Assembly (NCBI RefSeq): GCF_035046505.1 | Contig: NC_089821.1 | Coordinates: forward strand, 59,242,256-59,306,255 | Length of the DNA stretch: 64,000 bases | Source of the DNA: Tiliqua scincoides | Lineage: Eukaryota > Chordata > Lepidosauria > Squamata > Scincidae | Reading direction: 5' to 3' | Part shown: positions 11,021 to 21,420 of the stretch, one piece after another | Layout: every line of letters begins with the position of its first letter | How positions within the stretch are numbered: position 1 is the stretch's first letter | Made by a program: the position numbers and the translations under genes | The notes under the pieces: generated by a model | The model's input: only the letters and a program-made list of their open reading frames with translations | What the model was told of the DNA's origin: nothing | Databases searched by the model: none

Positions 11021-11422
11021 AGCCCAGTCTAATCCAATTTTCCAGCACTAGTGCAGCCACACCAATGGGGTGTGCACTGCATCTTGCAGTGAGAGGGTAG
11101 TCACGGAGGTCTCCTCAAGGTAAGGGAATGTTTATTCCAGTGGTTTTCAACCTTTTTCATCTCAGGGCACACTGACAAGGTACTAAAATTTTCAATGTGC
11201 ACCATCAATTTTAATTGACAAGGCACGCCATGCGGTTGGTGGGGAGCTCACATCCCCCAATGGCCCTACTAATAAATGTCCCCCCCCCCCGGCACACCAT
11301 CAGACCATTCATGGCACACCAGTGTGCCATGGCACAGTGGTTGAAAATGGCTTGTTTACTCCCTTCTTTCAAGGCTGCACTGCAGCTACACTGGTGCTGG
11401 AAAGTTGGATCGGATTGGGCCC
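11021..11422. mobile_element. Long foldback MITE split by a hAT
   Basis: The left half runs from agcccagtctaatccaattt to about 11129. The right half (cccttctttcaaggctgcac to ggattgggccc) resumes after the hAT at 11138-11353. The right flank is taa. Confidence 0.75.
11138..11353. mobile_element. hAT element inside a foldback MITE
   Basis: It starts CAGTGGTTTTCAACC and ends ggttgaaaatggctt. The duplications are gtttattc (11130-11137) and gtttactc (11354-11361), and the intact MITE copies show a single such site at this point. Confidence 0.85.
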
Positions 11423-12307
11423 TAAATTAACCCAAGGCGGCAGATCCCTGCCCACTTCGTTCAGAACAACAGGCTTTGCTTCGGTGGGTCAATCAGTGGG
11501 TCATGTTGATCTCTTCCGAAACAGGAGGCCCAACGTCAAGGACACCTTTTACTCGACCTAGCACCACTGGAGCAGACCCAAGACTGTGAAGTGGGCAGCA
11601 GTGAGGAGCAGAGGTGCCAAGGGCCACCGGGTGCAAGAGAGCATTTCCAGGGGTGCAGCGATCCTCAACCACGCCTAGGGCAGGAAACCTTCCTTTTGCA
11701 TGCAGGGAGCCCCTGCAAAGCAGCCCATGCGCAGGCAGGCGTGCGCGCCCATGCCTCCCCGAGCCGCACCTGCGCGGAGTCCGCGCACACTCTCGAGCAT
11801 GTCCTGGTGACGACGCTGCTGGATCGGTCTATTTTCCGAGGGGGAGCAGACAGAGCCCGCGCCGTCCTCCCCAGGAGCAGAGTGGAGCCGAAGGAGCGCC
11901 AGCCCAGCAGTCCCTCCCCACCAGGCTGAGAACGCAGCTGCACTGCTCCAGGTAGGAAGGGCTCCCTCTCCCCAGCCAGAGCCCCTGAGACTCATGCACT
12001 GGACAGGTTGGTCCTCTCATGGCCCCGAGCTCACCGCATCCGTGCCCGGGGAAGGCTCGAAAGGTCGCCGAAGAAAGGTTTTCCCTGCAACACGCCCACT
12101 CCCTTCTGTGCCAAGGGAGCCAGTGCTAGCCGTCCTCTTTCGAGCCTCTCCAGTTTGCACACCCGTGCCGGGGCAGGCCTGTGTGTCTGCTACGCATTGG
12201 CCTGGGAGTCAATCCCATTGAAGGGGCTTACTCCTGAGTAGACGTGCACAGGGCTGCTCTGGGAGCGAGAGGCGGAAAAGTCAGACCATCCCAGATCTTC
12301 CTCTGCC

Positions 12308-12621
12308 CAGGGTGACCAGATCCAGTGGAGGACAGACAGCCCAAACCTAGCCACACTTTCCTGGGAGTAAGCCCCATCGACTATAATGGAACTTACTTCT
12401 GAGTAGACATGCAGAGGATTGGGCTGAGAGTGGCCAGATCTTTAACCACTGAATCGAAGAGGGAATTTTAGCAGGTACAGCTCAGTCTGGAAGGGTTTAA
12501 AGAGCTGCACCTGCCAAGATTTCCTCTTCTATACACCTTTAGCTGCACCTGCTAAAATTCCCCCTTCTGTGCAGTGGTTAAAGGCATAGGCATCTGCCCT
12601 CCACTGGATCTGGTCACCCTG
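12308..12621. mobile_element. hAT element with nested MITE
   Basis: It starts CAGGGTGACCAGATCCAGTG and ends as its mirror, cactggatctggtcaccctg. The duplications are cctctgcc (12300-12307) and cctcttcc (12622-12629), without the central TA. An AATCCTA-family MITE is nested at about 12338-12427. Confidence 0.8.
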
Positions 12622-12875
12622 CCTCTTCCCCCACCTCACTGCACTTCCCAGGCGCGCCCCCTGCCTGTTGCAGCCAGACAGGGCGATGCGCATCTCCCCC
12701 ACCCGCCCCGTTAGTGACAAGAGCATCCAGCAGACCTGATCCTGCAGCAAATGCTCCCCCACCACCGAAGGAACTTGGCCCCAGTCGCGGCTCCTCCCCT
12801 CCCTATCTGCTGGGTTCTGCCCCCTTCCCCCCCTTCCTCCTCCTCTTCCTTAGCTTCATGCGGGTCTGCCGCGAG

Positions 12876-12887
12876 GCATTGTGGGAA
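12876..12887 (-). promoter_or_regulatory. ZNF143/SBS-like promoter motif
   Basis: gcattgtgggaa on the + strand is TTCCCACAATGC on the minus strand, the core of the ZNF143 (Staf) binding site common in vertebrate CpG-island promoters. The upstream ACTACA half is only loosely matched (actaccc). Confidence 0.45.
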
Positions 12888-13065
12888 ACTCCCTGGGTAG
12901 TTTTTTTCCCCTTGCCATGTTCTTCATCCTTCTTCTCTCTGCGGAACGTCCAGCTTCTAAGGTGTGACATCAGCGCGCAGGACCCCAAAGTGGAAGGCCA
13001 GGGAGAGGAGCTTTTTCTCTTCGGCTTTCTGGTGCAGGAGAGGAGTGAGGGAAAGACGTGGGCAG

Positions 13066-15022
13066 GTATGTGTCGAGGGGAAGGGGGGGGATCGGGAGTG
13101 ATGATGCTTTTGCACGCAGGTGACAGAGAGGCAGAGCTGAGGATCTGCTTATCAAAGGTGTGTGCCTGCGTCTCTCAGAGGTCATTTGGTTGCTAGGGTG
13201 GAAAGCATTTCATCGAGGAGCCTAGACTTCCTTCATGCGTTTGGCCTGACCCTGATGCCACCTGAGCAAAGTTAAAAAAAAGGCTCACCTGGAATGCACT
13301 GAGTTCCACCCACAGCGCCTGTGCCATGCCTTTCTCCGTGAAGGTCAGATGGTGGGTGTGAGCATCCACAGAGGGAGACTAAAATCTTCATTTAAGGATT
13401 ACAGGGCAGCATATCATTTGCATTTTGCTCTGGTCATTGTGCAGCCAGTACTGTTTTTTTGTATAATGTTCACAGTGGGTGCTCAAGAGAATTACAGGCA
13501 AGGTTTTTCTCTGGGAAAATTTATAACCCATCCTAAGGAATTCATAGAATCTAGAAGGTGCTGACACAGTCTAGAAGCACAGCTACTTTTAGCTTGCTTT
13601 AAAAAAAAAGATGATTTTGCAAAGTCACATGTGTTTTATATAAAGCACCTTTATAAGCTGAATTACACCCAAGAGGAGAAAAAGGCACTTTTTGCCATTG
13701 GTCTTTGTTTCAAGCTGTAATGACACATTTTTCAAGCCTGAATAGACAATTCTGTTAATTTGATGCTTTATTTGGCATCACTTGCTTTGTGTTTTGTTTA
13801 ATTAGCCATTAATCTTGCAAAGCAGATGTCACACCAAACACTGGCTCACTTGATCAGGCCAGTTTCTTAACATCCTATTAAAAATATCCTCTCATGTTAA
13901 AAAGATAATCATTTGACTTGTGTTCCTTCCCCCTGTGTGTATGACTGTACACACACCAGTGCCTTTCTGTTAAATTAAAACAAGAGGTAGATTAATGATG
14001 CTTCCTGCATTATGTCTCCAGAATGATATTGGAAGTTATAAAAATAGATGGGAAGTAGGAAGGACCTAGTGATTAAGTACTCATTGCTCTTGGCTGCAGG
14101 TGAGCATGGATACATTGTCATCTTAGAAAATATAGTACCTGTTTCCTTCTTGCTGACTGCATGCAGAACTAGCAAATGTATAATGCTGTTTGCTCTAATA
14201 TTTGGCTATTTGTGGCATAGTGTAATAAAGTTGTTTTGCCTATGTACTCCTTTGTAGTGTCCTGTATATGTCCCAGTATGTGCAGAAAATACCTGTTGAT
14301 TTAGTCCTCAAAGATAAGAATTACTGCTAGATTTTCTCAAACACTAAGAGTTCATTGCCAGATTTTCTCAAACATTCAGAATGCAGACTTGGGATCAGAC
14401 TTCTTCTGAAACGTTTCAGCCCCCCTAAACCAATGGTTGTTCCCGCATCCCCCCCCAGTCCTAAGTGCCTTGCAAATGCAATCTTTTTGTTAATGGCCAC
14501 TTTGTCAGAATGTGCTAGGTTACCTGGCTAACTAAATGCTGAGGATTTCTGAAAGTCTGCTCCCTTAGAATAAGATTGCAAAGGCTCTGTATTCTGAGGG
14601 ACTTTTAATTACAGCCAAGCTAGAATACAATCAATGCCCCCTTTTTGCTTCTATCCCACTCCAGATCACATATAGAACCAGCTGCATCCATTCCAGAGAA
14701 AGTTAGGTACACCCAATTCAATTCCCTTTGCATTCAGTACAGTTTAAGCACACAGTATATCACTGGTTTTCCATCAATGTTAATGGGGCTTGGTAATCTC
14801 TACCTTCTTTTGGACTTTGCCCTTTTGGACTTTTCAATTTTACTCAGGCAGACTTATTCCAGGGGTATGTGGATGTATCCAGGTATAGTTTAGGTTTTTA
14901 GTAGTGGGTAATGTGGAGACATTATTTCTAAGTCTCCATCTTAGTTTGTGTGGTAGGCCTATGAAACATAGATTCGGAACATTTACCCTTCTGTCATCAT
15001 ATATGGCATTATTAGAGCAGCT
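13066..15022. other. No recognised gene; possible intron
   Basis: Mostly unique-looking AT-rich sequence. If the CpG-rich region upstream is a CEND1 promoter, this is intron. No coding exon is visible. Confidence 0.35.
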
Positions 15023-15092
15023 TTAACCCATTTTTGCCCAGCCCACAGTTGTTCCCTGTTGCGTATATGCAATGTTGGCAGAAATGGCTTAA
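15023..15092. mobile_element. piggyBac-like palindromic MITE
   Basis: TTAA ends at 15023-15026 and 15089-15092. The arms are cccatttttgccca and its mirror ggcagaaatggc around gcgtatatgc. Confidence 0.65.
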
Positions 15093-16155
15093 AGGTCAAC
15101 AGGATGGATGCCAATCAACTGGTTACTTTTGACAGGTTTATTTATTATTAACCATATAGAACACTTGACTGTCCTGGTCTTCATTTTCATGTCTTTCTGC
15201 CAGTGAGGTCTGTTCTATACCGTGAAAGCCACCTTACCATTGTCTTATAAAGATAAAACATGGAAAATTCAAGAGTCACTGAGAAACCAGGTATTCGTTG
15301 GCAGTCTTCACCACCACCCAGTCTTCTGGCATTCTGCCACTACCACAAGTTGGCAAGCTCCAGAGCTCCATTTCTTTCATCTGGGCCTCACTGCAGCGGG
15401 AAAGAGACATTTAGGCTTTCCTTCCCACCCTCCATCCATTTATACCATCGTAGGTATAAATAATCCACAATGGAGAGTGTGTGGGTGATGAGCCAGTGAT
15501 GCTTATACGCTTCCTACTAAATCTGTTCTCCATATCATCAGGTCACAGGCAGAAGGAGAGCATGATTTCTGTTGCCTAGTTAGGTAAATTCCAGGTAAGC
15601 AGGGGCTCTTCATGGTCATCCCAAGGGAGCATGTGCTGTTCTTTGCTAAAGGTCGTTGCCTCAGGCTGAGTTGGGATCTGTCTGCAGTGGCTTCTTAAAT
15701 TTCAAATGCGACACAGCAGCTTTGGGCCAGTGCCTGCAGCCTGAAAAATACAGGACTTTGCCAGATCTCCTGTCCAATCTTTTGTCTCCCACAGTAGAGC
15801 AAACAGGGGGATTACTGGTGACACACATAGGGCATTGTATAGTTTTGAATTCAATTAGAGGGAAACAGAAGTCGCTAGTTATCAGGAATGCTGATAAGCT
15901 AAACAGAGCTGTCACTCTCATTGGAACCATTGTTTATCATTGTTGCACACGATTAGAGGTCTTTTTTCTTTCCTTATGGTTTTGTGGATCTCTCTGTTGG
16001 GGAGAGAGAGGGAAAGGAATGCCCATGCACAAGCCATGGCTTGTATACAAGAAATGCAGATGGTATTATTACAGGGTCTGCTAGATGAATTCATGATGTC
16101 AACTTCTATAGTACCTTTACATGTTTAACTACAGCTTGTCCACAGCTGAACAGTA
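15093..16155. other. No recognised gene
   Basis: A 142-codon open frame (15656-16084) resembles no family I know, shows no splice or promoter context and is probably chance. Confidence 0.4.
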
Positions 16156-16163
16156 CACTAATG

Positions 16164-16383
16164 CAGCAATTTTCAACCACTGCTCCATGGCACGTTAGTG
16201 TGCCATGAATGGTTCACAGGTGTGCCTTGGGAGTTTGAGGGAGGGTCATTTGTTAGTAGGGCACTGGGGGATGTGAGAGGTCAGCCAACAGAGCAGTGTG
16301 CCTTGTCAAAATCTAATGGTGTGCCTTGGCAATTTTAGCACCTTGTCAGTGTACCATGAGATGAAAAAGGTTGAAAACTGCTG
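16164..16383. mobile_element. hAT element, TTTTCAACC family
   Basis: It starts CAGCAATTTTCAACC and ends ggttgaaaactgctg. The flanks cactaatg and ctccgatg match 5/8, so it is an older insertion. Confidence 0.75.
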
Positions 16384-16494
16384 CTCCGATGTGTATACTG
16401 CCATGTTTATATGCAAGAACTATGTGTGGTAGTTGCATATTAATAACTTCATTTTGGAGAAGGAAAGTATGAAATTCAAGCATTGGAGGACCAA

Positions 16495-16582
16495 GGCTGT
16501 AATCCTATAAACACTTATCTAAGGGCAAGCTCTATTGAACACAGTGGCTTACTTCAGAGTAGACATGCATAGGATTGCACTG
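16495..16582. mobile_element. Foldback MITE
   Basis: It runs from ggctgtaatcctata to ataggattgcactg. The caa flanks (16492-16494, 16583-16585) are a 3-bp duplication. Confidence 0.7.
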
Positions 16583-16585
16583 CAA

Positions 16586-17480
16586 GGGCTGTTATAAGTG
16601 TTCATGTGTCCTGAGATTTGGCAAAGCCAAGCACCTACTTCAGGCAACATGTGGGGGGAAGAAAAATCTATTTATCACCCACTCCTGCATGATCTGCATG
16701 ATATACACACACAGCCTCTTCTGCTGGTGGTCATCAGGGAAGAGCTTCTAAGCTGGTGCCAGCTATTAGCCACTGGTCTTGCTTGATTGACATTGTCTTG
16801 TTTGTGCTGCCTTATGCCCATACTTCCTCTTCCCCCAATTGTCAGCTTGGTTTTTAGTTTCTTTTCTTAAAGATCAGTGAATGTTCATAATTGCTTCATT
16901 ACATACCCAGGAAAACTGGTAGTGGGCCAAACTGTAACTGTCAGGACTGTGAAATGGCAAGGTTTAGTTTTTTGCTAGAAGAAATATAGGGATATGGCAT
17001 CTGGGATGCAAATTCAGCACCTCTATATAAAAATAAGTTTCTCAAGAAACAGAATGCAGGGCAAGGTATTCCAACAGGCTCAGGCATGACCCTTGAGCAG
17101 GGTTAGCCCCCACTCCACCCCAATGGTGGCTTCCAAGGGCAGCCTCTTAATTTTGCCCATGTTCATAGTAGATGCCTGCAATTAATTTCCATCGGGAAAA
17201 GTGAAGCATGGAACTTGGACATGTTTCATTGAAAGCAAACATACCCATCACAACACCATTTCTAGATCATGAGGAGAAAGCATTTATTACTTTCTCTTTG
17301 GGGTCTGGAGGCTGTGTTCAGTTTTAGAGAATGAAGTAAGCTCAGTTTCACAAAATCATGTCTTTCCCCTTTGCTGCCTGAAGCAAGGGTCCAATTATGG
17401 GGAGGATGTGAAGGGAGAGTAGAGCAGTTGGGGAACAGTCTGGAATTCTTTATTCCTCCCCAGTCTCTCACACTTGAAGG
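16586..17480. other. No recognised feature
   Basis: No exon, hairpin or repeat end that I can support. Confidence 0.4.
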
Positions 17481-17483
17481 GTC

Positions 17484-18285
17484 TTTATTTATTGTACTTA
17501 CTACATTTATCCATTCTCATGACATGACCAAGCCAACGCAGGCGTCTGTTTCAGCAGTTTCAGAATGGATGATGGCTGGATCCCAAAGGATCTCCTCTAT
17601 GGAGAACTCGTGCAAGGAAAGCGCCCTACAGGTAGACCACAGCTGCGATACAAGGATATCTGCAAGAGGGATCTGAAGGCCTTAGGAGCGGACCTCAACA
17701 GGTGGGAAACCTTGGCCTCTGAGTGGCCTGCTTGGAGGCAGGCTGTGCAGCATGGCATTTCCCAGTTTGAAGAGACACTTGGCCAACAGACTGAGGCAAA
17801 GAAGGAAGGTCCATAGCCAGGGAGACAGACCAGGGACAGACTGAACTTGCTCCCAGTGTGGAAGGGATTGTCACTCCCGAATCGGCCTTTTCAGCCACAC
17901 TAGACGCTGTTCCAGAACCACTATTCAGAGCGTGACACCATAGTCTTTCGAGACTGAAGGTTGCCAACTAATAGGTTGCCAACTACATTTATATCCCAAT
18001 TTTTGCCTTGAGGGGCACCCAAAGTGGCTTACAAAGATAAAAATTTTTTTAACTAAAATAGCCTTAACATCATAATAAAGAGACAAAACCAGCATCAAGG
18101 AGAAAGGGCAAAGCTTGTAAAATCTAAAACAGTAAGTACAAGACCTGGATAAAAAGCCATGTTTCAGAAGGCTGATCTCAAAAGAAATGTCTTTAGGCTC
18201 TGCCAGAAAGCCTCTAAAGAGGGAGCAGTTCGCAAATTGAGAGGGAGGGAGTTGGCTATATATATCCAGTCTCTTTTGCTTGGTC
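17484..18285 (-). mobile_element. L2-like LINE 3' end, split by an RTE-like LINE
   Basis: The tail (tttatttattgtacttacta, 17484-17503) continues at 17993 as atcccaatttttgccttgag, followed by 'gtggcttacaaagataaaaa' and the antisense C-terminal coding end. The intervening 17511-17981 is a LINE insertion. Confidence 0.7.
17511..17981 (+). mobile_element. RTE-like LINE 3' fragment with small 5' inversion
   Basis: About 17511-17557 is the antisense of the element's LLKQRRLRWLGHVV region. From about 17562 the same element runs in sense: MDDGWIPKDLLYGELVQGKR, GRPQLRYKDICKRDLKALG, the zinc-finger end, and the terminal tagtctttcgagactgaagg tail. Perfect 11-bp duplications actacatttat lie at 17500-17510 and 17982-17992. 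The inverted segment sits at the 5' side with its 3' edge outward, the twin-priming layout. A second copy of the terminal ggttgccaac (17974-17983) suggests slippage at the tail. Confidence 0.85.
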
Positions 18286-18431
18286 ATGGTGAAGTTCTGG
18301 ATACATCATTCTGATGATCTTTTCTCATGTTAACATACCTAAATCATACATATAGTCAAGACCAACTGTAAGGTGATTGGACCCAATTGGGCCCTGTGCC
18401 TGCGGAGGCCTCATGCTAGAGCAGTGAGCAG

Positions 18432-18735
18432 CAGAGGTGTAACAAGGGCAAAACCAATGGGGCACTTGCCCTGGGTGCTATGCCAAGGGGACCCATTTTT
18501 TTTTTCCTGCAGGTACAGGAGAATCTACTTTAAAAATGTTTTAAAAGAAAAAAGCCAAGTGGTTTTGCCAACTCCAACAACTCACATGGCTACTGGGTGC
18601 CTGCTTTGCTGGCTCCTTCCACCCTCCTTATAGGGACTCTCCTTTCACCAAACACACAAAGGAGAAAGCCCTTCCTCTGGAAGTGACATCTTGACGTCAC
18701 TGTCCTGGGCACTGCAGCCCCCGAGTACACCTCTG
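18432..18735. mobile_element. hAT element with Ac-like target
   Basis: The TIRs are CAGAGGTGTAAC and gagtacacctctg. The duplications gtgagcag (18424-18431) and gtgagcgg (18736-18743) lack the central TA seen in the other families. Confidence 0.75.
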
Positions 18736-18743
18736 GTGAGCGG

Positions 18744-19171
18744 GTCACCTACTGCCACAGCTGACACCTCACTCTTCAGCTGATGCTTGCAAGTATGGTG
18801 CAGTGGGCGGAGCACCTCTGCTGGTGGACCGTTCTACCTGCTCATGTATCTGATTGGCCCATAAGCGGGCCCCTGGAAGCAGTTGGCAGTGATAACATCA
18901 CGTCACCACCACCTACTTCCAGGTGGCATGCCTTGCGGCGGGAGCCATTGACCTTGGGCCTGCCCCTGCCACTTTTCCTGGGAAGAGGAAGGGCTTCATT
19001 GGGGAGGGGGGCTGCCAAAAAAGGTTTTGCATTGGGCCCCATGGCTTCTAAGGCTGACCCTACATTTAGTCCTGAAGGTTAGGAATTACTGAAATAATAA
19101 CATCTCAAATAGTTCTTCATAGTTTCTGTGATGCTGAATCTCATCCTTCCTGCTCTCAAGACTCTGCAGTA
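18744..19171. other. No recognised feature
   Basis: Moderately GC-rich; short open frames on both strands look like chance. Confidence 0.4.
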
Positions 19172-19179
19172 TCCTAGTT

Positions 19180-19408
19180 CAGCCATTTTCAACCACTGTG
19201 CCGTGGCACACTGGTGTGCCGCAAGTGTTCCACAGGTGTGCCACTGGAATTTGGGGAAAAGTCATTTATTAATAGGGCCAGTGGGAGATGTGAGCCCCCC
19301 ACTGGCAGCATAGTGTGCCTTGTCAATTGTCAAAAACCTGGTGGTGTACCTTGACCATTTTAGTGCCTTGTCAGTGTGACGTGAGATGAAAAAGGTTGAA
19401 AATCACTG
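19180..19408. mobile_element. hAT element, TTTTCAACC family
   Basis: It starts CAGCCATTTTCAACC and ends ggttgaaaatcactg. Perfect duplications tcctagtt lie at 19172-19179 and 19409-19416. Confidence 0.9.
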
Positions 19409-19416
19409 TCCTAGTT

Positions 19417-20074
19417 GCTTTCAAGGAGTAACTGCTCTCACTGTAAGTTCTAGCAGGGCAGCCGCTATGGTTTTTAAACCACTGAATGGCATTACACAGA
19501 ACGTAGCTGGCAAGATGGAACTAGGGACCAGTGTATACAAGCAGTATCAAGTGGAAAAGCCTTTCCCATATTGTACTGTAGCAGGCTGAAAATGGTGGTA
19601 TTTGAATCTTTCTTCCCCAGTTAAAAGAAACAAAAGCAAAGCACTGCACATAAAGACTAGCATGTTGGGGAGTCTTCTAGATTAGAACTTGTCTCCCTGC
19701 TGTGGTCATTTTCTATGTGCAAGGAATTATTTTCTGAGTAAACATTCAAATGAGGAACCACCCACTTGCCATCTTATGTGGCAAAGTCCAGAAAAAGCTT
19801 TATCGTTTGATCCTGCTGGCTAGCCAGATATTTGGAATATTGAAAGGAGGGGCTCCTATGGTAAGCACCCTCCCCTGACCATAGGATTGGGCTGTACAGG
19901 ATGGAGGAGTTTTTCTTCGACACAGTGGTGGCCATTGTTTCAATGCAGTAGGGAAAGGGGAAACCACACTTCCAGAGGGCAAACACCTCTTTTTCATCTC
20001 TGAAATGCATATTGTAAAACAACTGGTAACATTTGACTCTCGGTTGTGTCACCAGTCAGAAGAAAAGGGGATCC
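19417..20074. other. No recognised feature
   Basis: No supported feature. Confidence 0.4.
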
Positions 20075-20082
20075 TCTCAGAG

Positions 20083-20420
20083 CAGGGGTGCCAAACATGA
20101 GGCCCAGGGGCCAGATGCGGTCTGCGGAAGCTTTTTATCCGGCCCTCAGGCTCTCATCTGCTGAGCAGTACTGTGGTGTTTTTGCTGAAAGGGCAGCCCA
20201 CGTGAAAATTGGGCTCTCTCATAACTTGAAATATGATCAAGATTTGTGTATTTTCTCTTCTGTTTGCAGCTAATGAGTTCCTAAGTAAGAAAAAAGTGCT
20301 TATTTTTTATTATGACCTGTTTAATGACATCAATTCCTGCCTAATGACATCACTTCTGGCCCTCAGCAGGCATCATGAATGCTATTCGGCCCTTGGTATG
20401 AAACAAGTTTGACACCCCTG
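20083..20420. mobile_element. hAT element, GTGTCAAAC family
   Basis: The TIRs are CAGGGGTGCCAAACATGAGG and gtttgacacccctg. The flanks tctcagag and tcacagac match 6/8 and carry CA in place of the central TA. It is the same family as 23597-24176. Confidence 0.8.
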
Positions 20421-20429
20421 TCACAGACA

Positions 20430-20432
<3 letters not shown>

Positions 20433-20461
<29 letters not shown>
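20433..20461. repeat. (GA)n microsatellite
   Basis: Uninterrupted GA dinucleotides directly right of the hAT. Confidence 0.9.
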
Positions 20462-20464
<3 letters not shown>

Positions 20465-20479
20465 AAGCAGCAGACTGAA

Positions 20480-20584
20480 GTTGCAATCCTAAACGGTACT
20501 CAAGTTCCTGGGAGTAACCCCCATTGAGTGTAAGGAACTAGTGTAAGGGTAGAGTGTCAGGAGTAGATGCATAGGATTGTGCTG
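20480..20584. mobile_element. Foldback MITE
   Basis: It runs from gttgcaatcctaaac to cataggattgtgctg, slightly longer than its relatives, and ends directly at the next hAT's duplication. Confidence 0.6.
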
Positions 20585-20592
20585 TAATAGAG

Positions 20593-21061
20593 CAGTGGTT
20601 CTCAAACTGGTGGGTTGTGACCCACCAGTTTGTGTAAAGGTTCCCCCATCCCTTTAAGGGACTGGGGAAGGGGAGAGGCAGGGAAGTGATCCCCAGGATG
20701 GTGCCTGTATGGGGGCGCAAGGGGGGTGCTTGTGACTTTGTGAAAACAGGGCTGCAGCAAGCTGCAGGAGATATGGGGAGCCCTGCGCAGCCCTCTGCAG
20801 CCGCAAAGCACTTCTGTTTTTCAGGAGGTGCTTTGCACCCACTTTCTCCAAATGTTCCAAGCCTTGGGGAGCGCTGCAGAGGGCTGTGCAGGGTTCCCTG
20901 TACCTCCTGCAACCTGCTGCAGCCCTGTCTTCATAAAGTCACAATCACCCCCCTCGCATCCCCTTAGTGGCACGATCCTGGGGATTGTGTTGCTGCCCTC
21001 GCCCCTCCCCCACAAGAGCTCACTGAGGAAGTAAAGCTCCCTCAAAGTTTGAGAACCACTG
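20593..21061. mobile_element. hAT element with large internal palindrome
   Basis: The TIRs are CAGTGGTTCTCAAAC and gtttgagaaccactg. The duplications are taatagag (20585-20592) and tgatagag (21062-21069). The interior is a long, imperfect inverted repeat: ggctgcagcaagctgcagga and agccctgcgcagccctctgc are mirrored around a central gcaaagcac/gtgctttgc. Confidence 0.85.
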
Positions 21062-21069
21062 TGATAGAG

Positions 21070-21420
21070 GAATATCTCATCAGCAAAAATTGGGTCAGCA
21101 TTGTTTGCCTTGCTGTGCCATGAGTGCCAGTCAGCTAGCTAGAATAAATAGGATAGGCTTGCAAAAATATTTTGCTGTGCGCTATATAAATAATCACTAT
21201 GTGCTCCTGAAGGCTGCTTCGTGCAGCACAAAATTCCCACACAGGAAGAATTTCCAATGTGAGAACAAATGTGCAGAGCAATGCATGCACAGGCTTTTGT
21301 TTCTACTGAAGATGCTGGGATTCTTGGTGAAAACAGAGTGTGTATAGGCTAGTTGCACAAGACATTATTTTGCAGCTGTAGTCGCTTGGATATTTCCTGA
21401 TACCCACAAATGCTGGATTC
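21070..21420. other. No recognised feature
   Basis: No supported feature. Confidence 0.4.

Larger units (their letters stand above)
11590..13065 (+). promoter_or_regulatory. CpG-rich candidate promoter, possibly of CEND1
   Basis: This is a GC- and CpG-rich stretch (densest at about 11740-12070 and 12650-13030) in an otherwise AT-rich, CpG-poor region. It holds a ZNF143-like core at 12876-12887 and a TGACATCA element near 12965. A good splice donor, ggcag|gtatgt, follows 13065. That fits a noncoding first exon spliced onward, and the next recognised gene in the + direction is CEND1, which in mammals has a noncoding first exon. Against it, the intron would be about 22.7 kb, far longer than in mammals, and no transcript evidence is available. 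Open frames inside the island resemble no known protein. A hAT (12308-12621) sits in the middle of it. Confidence 0.4.

Noticed and set aside
11591-11995. Overlapping open frames on both strands in the CpG-rich region
   Set aside because: Long frames on both strands are expected in GC-rich DNA with few stops; no homology is recognised.
12714-13196. 160-codon open frame across the candidate promoter
   Set aside because: Low-complexity composition, crosses the likely splice donor at 13065, and matches nothing I know.
15656-16084. 142-codon open frame as a gene
   Set aside because: No recognisable domain, no promoter context and no splice logic; it is consistent with a chance frame in possible intron sequence.
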